NCBI GenBank assembly: GCA_029565675.1
Contig: JAKQNP010000054.1
Span: forward strand, 1-64,000
Direction: 5' to 3'
Source: a bacterium
Lineage (GTDB): Bacteria > Zhuqueibacterota > Zhuqueibacteria > Residuimicrobiales > Oceaniaggregativiventaceae
DNA length: 64,000 bases
The first letter of the stretch is position 1. Each line of letters starts with the position of its first letter. The position numbers and the translations under genes were made by a program. This document shows positions 17,737 through 25,267 of this stretch, piece by piece. A model generated the notes under the pieces. That model was not told where the DNA came from, made no database searches, and was given only the letters and a program-made list of their open reading frames with translations.

Positions 17737-19002
17737 CTACAAAGCGAATTCCAATCCTCCCATGAGGCTGAATTTATCGACATTGATCTGCAGCTGTTGG
17801 TCGCCGGCGGAAAAGATATCGTCTTCGTATTGGTAAAAACGATATTGCATGGACAAATCAAAATGAATTTGGGAAAAATGGAGACCGATGCCGCCAGTAA
17901 TGCTGTGCGAAGAGATCTGATCGCCTCTTTGGTCTGTGCGCAACGGATCGAATTCGAAGAGTTGCTCCGGCTGGTTAAAGAAACCAAATCGCAAGGGGAC
18001 TTGCACCTCTTCTCCTCCGGCGATGTATTCAACTCCCATATGAAAAGAATTCGAATCGCGAAAGTAACGATCTTGCTGGAGATCATCGATGTTAAGGCGA
18101 ACGTTGTTCCAGGGTCTGCGGCCGTAATCGAAAGCAAAAGTCAATGTCTTGCTCATCATCACCGACAGACCGATGGTATAGCGCATGGGGATTTGGGCAA
18201 ATATTTCGGCATCCAATTCCCTTTCATCATCGTTTGAGTCTATCATGCGGATCTGATCGTAGTGGATGGTATGCGGAAATTGAATCGTGCTGCCGACTGC
18301 AATTGCCGGATTGATGCGCCAGATGAATCCGGTTTCAATCAGAAGACCGGAAAATTTATTTTTGATGGTTTCCTTGCCAATGAGCAAAGAGGTATCGGCA
18401 TCGATCTTGTATTGTTCATAACCCCGTTCGCACTTGCCGGAAAGCAAGTTCAGAGAACCTCCGACCTGAAGATTGTCAAAAACAGCCACACCCAGGCCGC
18501 CGGACAGAGAAAACAAGCCGCCGTTATTCTCGAAAAGGTCATCGGTTTGGGTGTTCGTCTTCTGATTGAAGCGCTTGTAGGTCACTTTATCGCCGAAATC
18601 GCAAATGTTGCGCATGGCAATAGAGCTGACCACGGTAAATTCGCGCGGCTGCAGCGGAATCGGAATCGTAAACCCGATATAATTCAGACCAGCACTGCTG
18701 CCCTGCTTGACGTCAAAATTGAAATCGCTGTTTGTTCCGGATGGCAGCGTCGGATCGATGTTGCCGAAATTCAGGGTGCCGCTGATGGCGGCGCGATTTT
18801 CTTCGACCCTGGCCAGGCCAGCGGGGTTCCATGCCAATGCGGTTGCATCGTCAGCTATGGCAACAAAAGCTCGCCCCATCGCAGCGGCTCGCGGGCCGAT
18901 GGGTACCACCGACAGAATCGATGGGTCAAAAGAGAATGTCTGCGCGTAAGTTGTCGCACAAACCAGAATTAACAGCAGAATGACGCTTGAGTTCTTAATC
19001 AA
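17737..19002 (-). CDS. Outer-membrane beta-barrel protein, PorV/FadL-like (UPF0164 type)
   Basis: A roughly 421-residue predicted outer-membrane barrel. The signal peptide (SSVILLLILVCATTYAQ) is followed by the family hallmark GPRAAAMGRAFVAIADDATALAWNPAGLA, in which an aligned NPAGLA motif precedes the barrel. Alternating beta strands run to a terminal aromatic-containing LMGGLEFAL. Relatives act as hydrophobic-substrate channels (FadL) or as type IX secretion outer-membrane components (PorV/PorQ); the exact role here is not clear. Start: TTG at 19002 (LIKNSS) follows AAAGGA, and a longer TTG start at 19068 has no ribosome site. Confidence 0.7.
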   Translation of the reverse strand: MIKNSSVILLLILVCATTYAQTFSFDPSILSVVPIGPRAAAMGRAFVAIADDATALAWNPAGLARVEENRAAISGTLNFGNIDPTLPSGTNSDFNFDVKQGSSAGLNYIGFTIPIPLQPREFTVVSSIAMRNICDFGDKVTYKRFNQKTNTQTDDLFENNGGLFSLSGGLGVAVFDNLQVGGSLNLLSGKCERGYEQYKIDADTSLLIGKETIKNKFSGLLIETGFIWRINPAIAVGSTIQFPHTIHYDQIRMIDSNDDERELDAEIFAQIPMRYTIGLSVMMSKTLTFAFDYGRRPWNNVRLNIDDLQQDRYFRDSNSFHMGVEYIAGGEEVQVPLRFGFFNQPEQLFEFDPLRTDQRGDQISSHSITGGIGLHFSQIHFDLSMQYRFYQYEDDIFSAGDQQLQINVDKFSLMGGLEFAL

Positions 19003-19162
19003 TCTTTCTTTCGTCCTTTCGCGGGCAATGATGGGCGCGGCCAGATGCTGATGAATGAAAAGATGCAATCAACACCACACAGAAATCGGTGATGTCACAT
19101 CAAATTGCGATAGCTCGGCTCTTCCTTGTGCTGTCTGCTTCACTCGGCCTCGAGAATGCTCA

Positions 19163-19194
19163 GACAAGGCGAACTTGTCACAGTCCGCCTTGTC
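19163..19194 (-). terminator. Hairpin downstream of the nfeD-slipin pair
   Basis: A 9-bp perfect stem (GACAAGGCG with CGCCTTGTC, 14-nt loop) lies about 27 bp beyond the slipin stop. The T-rich flank (CTTTAATTTTT) is on the plus-strand side, so it is not a textbook minus-strand terminator. It is the only strong hairpin in this 218-bp gap. Confidence 0.45.
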
Positions 19195-19220
19195 CTTTAA
19201 TTTTTCGAATATGATGAGAC

Positions 19221-19988
19221 TTACTCCTCTTCGGCAGGAGAATCCTTGCTGGAACCGAGCAGAGGTTTGATTAAATCGAGCGGCAAGGGGAAAATAATCG
19301 TCGAGTTGTTTTCCGTGGAGATCTCGGCCAGAGTTTGGAGATAGCGCAATTGCAAAGTTTTTGGACTTTTATCCATCACTTTCGCGGCATTCGACAATTG
19401 TTTGGATGCTTGAAACTCACCTTCTGCGTGGATGATCTTGGCGCGTCTCTCGCGCTCGGCTTCCGCCTGTTTTGCCATGGCGCGCTGCATGTCCACCGGC
19501 AAATCGACGTGTTTGACCTCCACCATACTGACTTTTATTCCCCACGGATCGGTATGAGCGTCGATGACGCTCTGCAATTCCTGATTGATCTTGTCGCGCT
19601 CCGACAACAACTCGTCCAGTTCCGCCTGCCCCAATATGCTGCGCAGGGTAGTCTGGGAGAGCTGCGATGTTGCATAGAGAAAATCTTCCACTTCTACGAT
19701 CGCTTTGCTTGGATCAATCACGCGGAAATAGAGTACCGCATTGACTTTGATGGAAACATTGTCTTTGGTGATGACGTCCTGGGGAGGAACATCCATCGCA
19801 ATGGTGCGCAAGCTGACTTTGACCATGCGATCGATAAAAGGCACCAAAAGAATGATGCCTGGCCCCTTGGCGTCGATCAACCTGCCCAGACGAAAAATCA
19901 CCCCACGTTCATACTCACGCAACACTTTGATGGCGCTCAGCAATAGAAATAGCGCAAAAATAATCAAAACAGTTAATGGGGAAATCAT
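19221..19988 (-). CDS. Slipin/stomatin-like SPFH-domain membrane protein
   Basis: A 255-residue membrane-scaffold protein that forms oligomers with its NfeD partner. An N-terminal hydrophobic hairpin ([19 protein letters not shown]) is followed by [14 protein letters not shown], the SPFH core ([28 protein letters not shown]-like, [15 protein letters not shown]), a coiled coil rich in Ala/Glu/Arg ([20 protein letters not shown]) and the closing [13 protein letters not shown]. The start MISPLT at 19988 has a strong AAAGGAGGCG 7 nt upstream. It lies 93 bp downstream of the NfeD protease gene, the conserved arrangement for this pair. Confidence 0.9.
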   Translation of the reverse strand: MISPLTVLIIFALFLLLSAIKVLREYERGVIFRLGRLIDAKGPGIILLVPFIDRMVKVSLRTIAMDVPPQDVITKDNVSIKVNAVLYFRVIDPSKAIVEVEDFLYATSQLSQTTLRSILGQAELDELLSERDKINQELQSVIDAHTDPWGIKVSMVEVKHVDLPVDMQRAMAKQAEAERERRAKIIHAEGEFQASKQLSNAAKVMDKSPKTLQLRYLQTLAEISTENNSTIIFPLPLDLIKPLLGSSKDSPAEEE

Positions 19989-20081
19989 GGTTTCGCCTCC
20001 TTTTACGATGAGCGTTGTCGCTGAAAAACAACCAGTTGCCGCACAATAGGCGGAATTAATGAGCACCACATAAAAACAAGA

Positions 20082-21410
20082 TCAACGGCCAACCTGCCTG
20101 GGCAGTTTGCGCACATGCAGAACCAACCCTTGTACCTCGACGACTTTTATGGAATCGTTTTTCTTGATCGTTTCGTTGCTCGCAGCTTGCCAGATTTCGC
20201 CTTTTACCTTGACTTCACCGTTCTGCTTTGGGCTGATGGCACGCAAGGCGATTCCGGTCGACTCGATCAAACCTTCTTTCCCGGTGGTTGGTCGTTTGAG
20301 ACGAATTTTCATCGCCAGCCCCATGGCAAAGAGAAAAAAGAGTCCACTCGCAACAGCGACAGTCAAAGCAACACGCCAATCGACACCCAAATTAAATCCG
20401 GGTGCCTCCTCGTAGAGCATCAATGATCCGAGAAAGAGCGATGCGACTCCGCCAACGCTTAGAATACCATAGCTGGTCACATAAACCTCCAAAATAAACA
20501 AACCAACCGCCAGCATAACCAACAACAGCCCGGCTGTTCTAACCGGCAGTGTCTGTAAGGCAAAAAAAGCGAGGATGAGAAAAATTGCCCCGGCAATGCC
20601 CGGGATCATGGCGCCGGGATTTTGCAGTTCGAAAAAGAGACCATAAACGCCAAGCATCAACAAGATGTAAGCGATTGTCGGATTGGACAGCTTGTACAAG
20701 ACGCGGTGATGCCATTTCATTTCATAGATGGTCACCTCGGCGCCGCGGGTTTTCAGAGTTTTGGCAGGCTCATTCTCCAATTCGACGGTCAGTCCGTCGA
20801 TAGCTGCCAGCAAATCGGCTTCCGAGGCACAGATGTAATCGATGACATTCGATTCCAGCGCTTCCCGCTCATTGATCGAGACGCTTTGGCGAACCGCCTG
20901 CTCCGCCCAATCGGCGTTGCGGCCGCGTTTCTCGGCAATTCCACGGATCCACGCTGAGGCCCAGTTGGTCACCTTCTCTTTCATCACCTGAGAGGTGTCT
21001 TGCTGGCCGCCGATGCCCACCGGATGCGCAGCCCCGATATTGGTTCCCTCCGCCATCACCGCAATGTGCGAGGCCATGCTGATGAAGACACCGGCCGATA
21101 CGGCTCCGGAACCGCTCGGTGCAACATAGACCACCACTGGAACCGGCGCTGCCAGCATTTCTTTAACGATGGTCTTGGTCGATTCCAGCAACCCACCCGG
21201 GGTATCCATCTGAATAAGCAAGCATTCGCATCCCGTTCTATGGGCTTTTGCGATATTGTCGACAATGTGTTTGGATGCGATTGGATTGATGTCGCCGTCG
21301 ATCAAAATTTTCAGAACTTTAGGGGCTGTCTCATCCGGCGCGGAAAGCGAGACACCCAGGCCCAAAATGAGCAACAAACATGGAAGGATATGAAATTTTT
21401 TTAACTTCAT
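20082..21410 (-). CDS. NfeD-family membrane serine protease (long form, ClpP-class)
   Basis: A 442-residue membrane protein partner of slipin. The signal peptide is followed by a ClpP/crotonase-fold protease domain (about 30-235) with LLIQMDTPGGLL, the nucleophile region APSGSGAVSAGVFISMAS and GTNIGAAHPVG. A candidate catalytic lysine lies in VMKEKVTNWA, as in the archaeal PH1510 enzyme. Four to five membrane helices follow (about 250-370), and a C-terminal OB fold (GIALRAISPKQNGEVKVKGE, VVEVQGLVLHVRKL). Together with slipin it is thought to process or organise membrane proteins; the natural substrate is unknown. Confidence 0.9.
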   Translation of the reverse strand: MKLKKFHILPCLLLILGLGVSLSAPDETAPKVLKILIDGDINPIASKHIVDNIAKAHRTGCECLLIQMDTPGGLLESTKTIVKEMLAAPVPVVVYVAPSGSGAVSAGVFISMASHIAVMAEGTNIGAAHPVGIGGQQDTSQVMKEKVTNWASAWIRGIAEKRGRNADWAEQAVRQSVSINEREALESNVIDYICASEADLLAAIDGLTVELENEPAKTLKTRGAEVTIYEMKWHHRVLYKLSNPTIAYILLMLGVYGLFFELQNPGAMIPGIAGAIFLILAFFALQTLPVRTAGLLLVMLAVGLFILEVYVTSYGILSVGGVASLFLGSLMLYEEAPGFNLGVDWRVALTVAVASGLFFLFAMGLAMKIRLKRPTTGKEGLIESTGIALRAISPKQNGEVKVKGEIWQAASNETIKKNDSIKVVEVQGLVLHVRKLPRQVGR

Positions 21411-21790
21411 ATGGTTAACCGTTGTTTTACATCTGCATTATGTTTTTAAATGTAGCAAAGCATAAACTTAAAAGCAATCGCTTTTTACCCATGAGACACA
21501 CAGTCACGTGACCCAAAAAACGTCGAATGGCAAACTCTTTCCCCTGCGACCAAAGGGTGCAGGTGATTTCCCTTGACATTTTGTGATAATTTCCCCACAT
21601 TACTTTTGTAGGTCATCTCATTTTGCCTGTAGGTAGCGCTCGACATTTAAGAACCAACAACGATATAGAGGGAACTTGCTCTGAGTATGTATTACAGGCC
21701 TCCATTTTTCCGGCGAAAAGTGTCGAGGAAGTAAAAAATACTCAGGCGGTGCCCACTGTGTTCAAGCGGGTTCTTTACCTCTATAAGTCG
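21411..21790. other. Gene-free gap upstream of nfeD
   Basis: No coding region is convincing. A TTGACA on the plus strand near 21574 is a perfect -35 hexamer, but no good -10 follows at 16-18 bp. The left part, which is the nfeD leader, is AT-rich, without a promoter I would defend. The right part precedes the STAS gene stop and has no clear terminator. Confidence 0.5.
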
Positions 21791-22165
21791 CTATCTACAG
21801 GTTTTTTTTTCCTCTGCCAATTCCTTCGCTTCTTTTACAGAATCGACCACCGTAAAAAATTCCTGCAGTTGCATGCGGTTAAACACTTCCAGAAGCAAGG
21901 ATCGCAAACCACAAACAACCAATCTTTTCTGCTTTTTTTTCAGCTGATCGCGCGCCAACAGCAAAACGCCGATCGCGCTGCTGTTCATGATATTGACTGA
22001 ACTGAAATCGATGATAAACACATCGACCGGGGCATCCAACTCATTCAACAGATCCTCACGAAAGCGATCGGCGATTTCCAGGTAGATCCGGCGCGGCAGG
22101 ATGGTAAGCACCACGAATGAACTCTCGCGTTCGACTTGAACGATATCAGGTTGAGCGACTAACAA
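21791..22165 (-). CDS. STAS-domain anti-sigma factor antagonist-like protein
   Basis: A 124-residue single-domain STAS protein. It contains VFIIDFSSVNIMNSSAIGVLLL, where the serine pair marks the site phosphorylated by partner-switching kinases in SpoIIAA-type antagonists, and ends with a charged helix (VKEAKELAEEKK). Such proteins bind anti-sigma factors or act as switch subunits. No kinase, phosphatase or sigma factor is nearby. The 5' end overlaps the preceding AGE epimerase gene by 20 bp, so it is probably translated with the sugar operon, an unusual context. Confidence 0.8.
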   Translation of the reverse strand: MLVAQPDIVQVERESSFVVLTILPRRIYLEIADRFREDLLNELDAPVDVFIIDFSSVNIMNSSAIGVLLLARDQLKKKQKRLVVCGLRSLLLEVFNRMQLQEFFTVVDSVKEAKELAEEKKTCR

Positions 22166-23321
22166 CGGTTGCTTCTCCTTTTAAAAAATACGCAAAAGCT
22201 TCGAGACACATACCGATCACGTGGTAATAGACTTTGCCATAATCGCTTTTGTTTTGGTCTGCAGGCGCAATTTCCACTCCATCCACACAGGTGTACCACC
22301 CACCGCGCTTATGATCGATAAAATAGCGGTCGACAAACCGAACGATTTGCTCGAGGATGGGTTCCAAATCGTGCTTTCCATGTGCGCGTATATAGCGCAG
22401 GATCGCCCTGATGGCTTCACACTGCTCCCACCAACATTTCTTTGCCCCCTCCATGGAGCGATCCATCGACAAGGGACTCCGGACTCCTCCATCCTTGCTG
22501 TCCACGGCGTTCGCAAGTGCCAGATTGAGCATCTGATGTCCGACACCGAGGAATTCCTCTGCATGGCCCAAATGAACCGCTTGCGACAACAAATACGCCC
22601 ATTCGAAATGATGACCGAGATCAATCCTTCCGCCCTGTTGACGATCGCACGGCTGCCAATCTGCAGTATAGATCTCCGGCAGGTATCCGTCTTTATCCCG
22701 CAAATGGCAGACGACAAAGCGGATCAGGCGGTCGACCTCTTTGTGCACCGTTCTGCTGCTGTCGAGTTTCTGCAACTCGAGCAGCGCTTCCAAAAGATGC
22801 ATCAATGGATTTTGCGAATTTAACGATGGCAACAGGACAAAGTTTCGCGTAAGCAACGGCAGCAAGCCGCCGTTTTGGTCGGCAAACCGATCTTGAATGG
22901 TCTGCCAGGCGATAAAAGCCGCCTGGCGGTAGCGATCGTCATGCAGAGTTAAGGCGGCATGAGCCAGGGCAAACAGAGCAAAACTCTGGCCATAGCTCGC
23001 CTTGCAGTCATCTGCGACGATTCCGCTGCGACCGCAGATATTGTAAAATCCGCCTTTTTCATGGTCCCAAAAGACGTGCAAGAGAAAATCGGTGCCTTTC
23101 ACCAGCGCGAGTTTGTATTCGGGGCGTCCGGTAACGCGATAACCAACCGAAAAATTGTGGATCAGCCGCGACTGAGCGACCAAATGGGTATTTTCGGATT
23201 CGAGACAATGCCAGTCGGCATCAAAACGCGCCAGAAAAGCACCTTCCGCGGTCACAGCGATGCGCAAATAGCGGTTGAGAAGGTCGTCAAACTGCCCGGC
23301 AAACCACTGCAGTTCTAGCAC
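22146..23321 (-). CDS. AGE-family sugar epimerase (N-acylglucosamine 2-epimerase type)
   Basis: A 391-residue (alpha/alpha)6-barrel enzyme interconverting an aldose or N-acyl amino sugar with its 2-epimer or ketose. Family features include LDGHHFEWAYLL-like GHHFEWAYLLSQAV near residue 240, SYGQSFALFALAHAA near 130, and WWEQCEAIRAILRY near 305. No signal peptide. The start is GTG at 23321 with AGGAGA 9 nt upstream. Substrate candidates are mannose/glucose, cellobiose-type disaccharides or ManNAc/GlcNAc; sequence reading alone does not decide. It sits in the minus-strand sugar operon between a URO-D-fold gene and the STAS gene. Confidence 0.85.
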   Translation of the reverse strand: MLELQWFAGQFDDLLNRYLRIAVTAEGAFLARFDADWHCLESENTHLVAQSRLIHNFSVGYRVTGRPEYKLALVKGTDFLLHVFWDHEKGGFYNICGRSGIVADDCKASYGQSFALFALAHAALTLHDDRYRQAAFIAWQTIQDRFADQNGGLLPLLTRNFVLLPSLNSQNPLMHLLEALLELQKLDSSRTVHKEVDRLIRFVVCHLRDKDGYLPEIYTADWQPCDRQQGGRIDLGHHFEWAYLLSQAVHLGHAEEFLGVGHQMLNLALANAVDSKDGGVRSPLSMDRSMEGAKKCWWEQCEAIRAILRYIRAHGKHDLEPILEQIVRFVDRYFIDHKRGGWYTCVDGVEIAPADQNKSDYGKVYYHVIGMCLEAFAYFLKGEATVVSRST

Positions 23322-23334
23322 GAGTTCAAATCTC

Positions 23335-24345
23335 CTATTTCAGCTGCATTTCTTTGCCGGCACGATTACAATATTCGCGCAAGAGGGACAGGAAAAGGCG
23401 GTATTCCTGCAACGACACCTGCGGAGGAGTCTGGTGATCGACGCCTGGAATGTACCCCCCCTGAGTCATCACAGGATACAGATTTTCAAATTCCGCGCGC
23501 ATTGCCTCTTCGCCTTTATTCATGACCATTTTGTTGAAACCGCCAATCAGCACGCTGTTGGGGTGCTGCTGGCGTATGACCTGCAAATCATTCCCGGCCA
23601 TGCGCTCGAGCGGCAAGGTTCCTTCAAATGCCGCTTTCTCCAGCCACGACATCATCGGCATCACGTTGCCGTCGGTATCCATCATCGCCACCATTCCCGC
23701 CTTTTTCAGCTCCGGGATAAGCTGCCGATAAGCCGGCAAAAGAACTTGATCAAATGCGTTTTCCGACAACATGGGACCGCTGCGGTAAGACATATCTTCA
23801 GCAATGGTCATGAAATCGGCCTTGCAAATGGTATTGAATTCCTGCAACGCGCGCAGATTGAACTCGAGCAAGTCTTGATTGATTTCGTTCATCAGCTCTG
23901 GCTGATCGTAAAAAGCGTACAATTGCCTTTCAACCCCAAAGATTTCTCGCGGAAACCAGTAGAAACCATTCAGAGTCAACCAGATGGTTATTTCGCCGGC
24001 TTGATGTTTTTGAGGCCAGCCGGCTAGACTTTCATAGTCGAAAGCTGGATGGGGAAAGAGATATTTTTTCTTGAAATCCAGATAATCCTGGCGGTTCTCG
24101 ATAAATCCCGGGCAATGTTTGGGGACTTCCGGCGCTTCTTTTTTATAGGGCGAGATCCAACATTGCCATAATGGATCGAGCTCAAAATAGTCTTGTATTT
24201 CGGCGACTGTTTTAAGCAATCGCGGCAATCCCTCGCCATACCAACGCTCAATGGTCTCATCCCACCAAGGCGCCCATTCAACCACCGGCAGACGATCAAC
24301 CGGTTTAAAATGCAGAGCAGCGCGAAATCTTGCGGTAGTGTTCAT
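23335..24345 (-). CDS. URO-D-fold protein (methyltransferase/decarboxylase superfamily), paralog 1
   Basis: A 336-residue member of the uroporphyrinogen decarboxylase superfamily, but not HemE-like. It starts with MNTTARFRAALHFKPVDRLPVVEW, typical of sugar-cluster members, has FMTIAEDMSYRSGPMLSENAFDQ mid-protein, and ends with GGYIPGVDHQTPPQVSLQEY. The H-x-C zinc ligands of MtaA-type corrinoid methyltransferases are replaced (DTDGNV, GVDHQTPP). Its reaction is unknown; relatives occur in carbohydrate catabolic clusters in many environmental bacteria. AAAGGA precedes the ATG. Confidence 0.75.
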   Translation of the reverse strand: MNTTARFRAALHFKPVDRLPVVEWAPWWDETIERWYGEGLPRLLKTVAEIQDYFELDPLWQCWISPYKKEAPEVPKHCPGFIENRQDYLDFKKKYLFPHPAFDYESLAGWPQKHQAGEITIWLTLNGFYWFPREIFGVERQLYAFYDQPELMNEINQDLLEFNLRALQEFNTICKADFMTIAEDMSYRSGPMLSENAFDQVLLPAYRQLIPELKKAGMVAMMDTDGNVMPMMSWLEKAAFEGTLPLERMAGNDLQVIRQQHPNSVLIGGFNKMVMNKGEEAMRAEFENLYPVMTQGGYIPGVDHQTPPQVSLQEYRLFLSLLREYCNRAGKEMQLK

Positions 24346-24443
24346 AAATCCATCCTTTTTAAAGGTCTTTTCCGCAATTCCGGACTAAAAGTCTGCAAGC
24401 CGATGCAGAAAAGAGGGAAATCGATCAGCTTTTTCCCTTGCCA

Positions 24444-25253
24444 TCAGGCAACAGCCAGTTGGGCTGCCGTCTGCAAGATCAAACGCAGTCGAGTCAAATT
24501 TTCCCGACTCGATTCGAGAAATGGATCCACGTGCGTTTCAAGAGTGACAAAAGGCAGGTTGTGTTCACGGATGATCGCAGTCAATTGCCCGAGCCAATTG
24601 ACACCTCCGTCATTCACCAGCCGCCATTCTATCTTCGGAGTTGCAACCCCATCTTTGACATGCAGGTTGACCAGATAGGGCTTGATCTGCTCATAACCGT
24701 TGGGAAAAGGAACTTCTCCCGAGGCCAGCGCATTGCCGGGATCCCAGTTGATGCCAATGTTTTTCATTCCGAGGGTGCGGATGATGCGAGCGCTGTTTTC
24801 GCCGGTGTCGCAATAAGCGCCCGGCTCATTTTCGATGGCCAGCAGCAGTCCCTCCTGCAAAGCCATCCGGCCGGCGCGACCGATCAATTCAACAACCTGT
24901 TCCTCTGGGGTTTCATCGCGTAAAAAACCGAAGGTAATAATCTTTTTTACTCCCAACCGATGCGCCAGCGCAAAAGTGCGGGGCAAGGTTTCGTTGAGCT
25001 CGCGATGCAACTCGTTTTTTTGCAGAGGTTTGATTTTAAATGTTCCCGGCGATAAGGCGCTAATTTCGATTTTGTTCTCCTTGCGCAGGCCATCGATATA
25101 GTCGAGATCCGCGGCATCAACAAAAGGGATGCGTTTTGCATAGCTGCCCAAACATCGCAATTCGTATTTGCGAAATCCCCATTGCAAACCATAACGCATG
25201 GCTTCGCGAATATCAAGCGCGATTTCATCGCTTACCACTGCCAATTCGAGCAT
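24444..25253 (-). CDS. Sugar phosphate isomerase/epimerase-like TIM barrel
   Basis: A 269-residue protein of the xylose-isomerase-like TIM-barrel superfamily (AP endonuclease family 2). Metal-ligand regions are visible: AIENEPGAYCDTG, NIGINWDPGNALASGE, YLVNLHVKDGV and FVTLETHVDP. Relatives isomerise or epimerise keto-sugars, and some act on myo-inositol intermediates. The start at 25253 (MLELAVV) follows GAGGAG with a 6-nt spacing; an ATG at 25271 overlapping the upstream stop is possible. It is tightly packed after the 777-residue glycosidase-like gene. Confidence 0.75.
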   Translation of the reverse strand: MLELAVVSDEIALDIREAMRYGLQWGFRKYELRCLGSYAKRIPFVDAADLDYIDGLRKENKIEISALSPGTFKIKPLQKNELHRELNETLPRTFALAHRLGVKKIITFGFLRDETPEEQVVELIGRAGRMALQEGLLLAIENEPGAYCDTGENSARIIRTLGMKNIGINWDPGNALASGEVPFPNGYEQIKPYLVNLHVKDGVATPKIEWRLVNDGGVNWLGQLTAIIREHNLPFVTLETHVDPFLESSRENLTRLRLILQTAAQLAVA

Positions 25254-25267
25254 GAGCTTCTCCTCAC

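Noticed and set aside
21574-21605. Plus-strand promoter from the perfect TTGACA
   Set aside because: No acceptable -10 hexamer at 16-18 bp (CACATT is the best), and no plus-strand gene follows.
23335-24345. hemE (uroporphyrinogen decarboxylase of heme synthesis)
   Set aside because: The N-terminal HemE signature and its catalytic arginines are not present, and three divergent paralogs sit among sugar genes. The superfamily name alone does not justify hemE.
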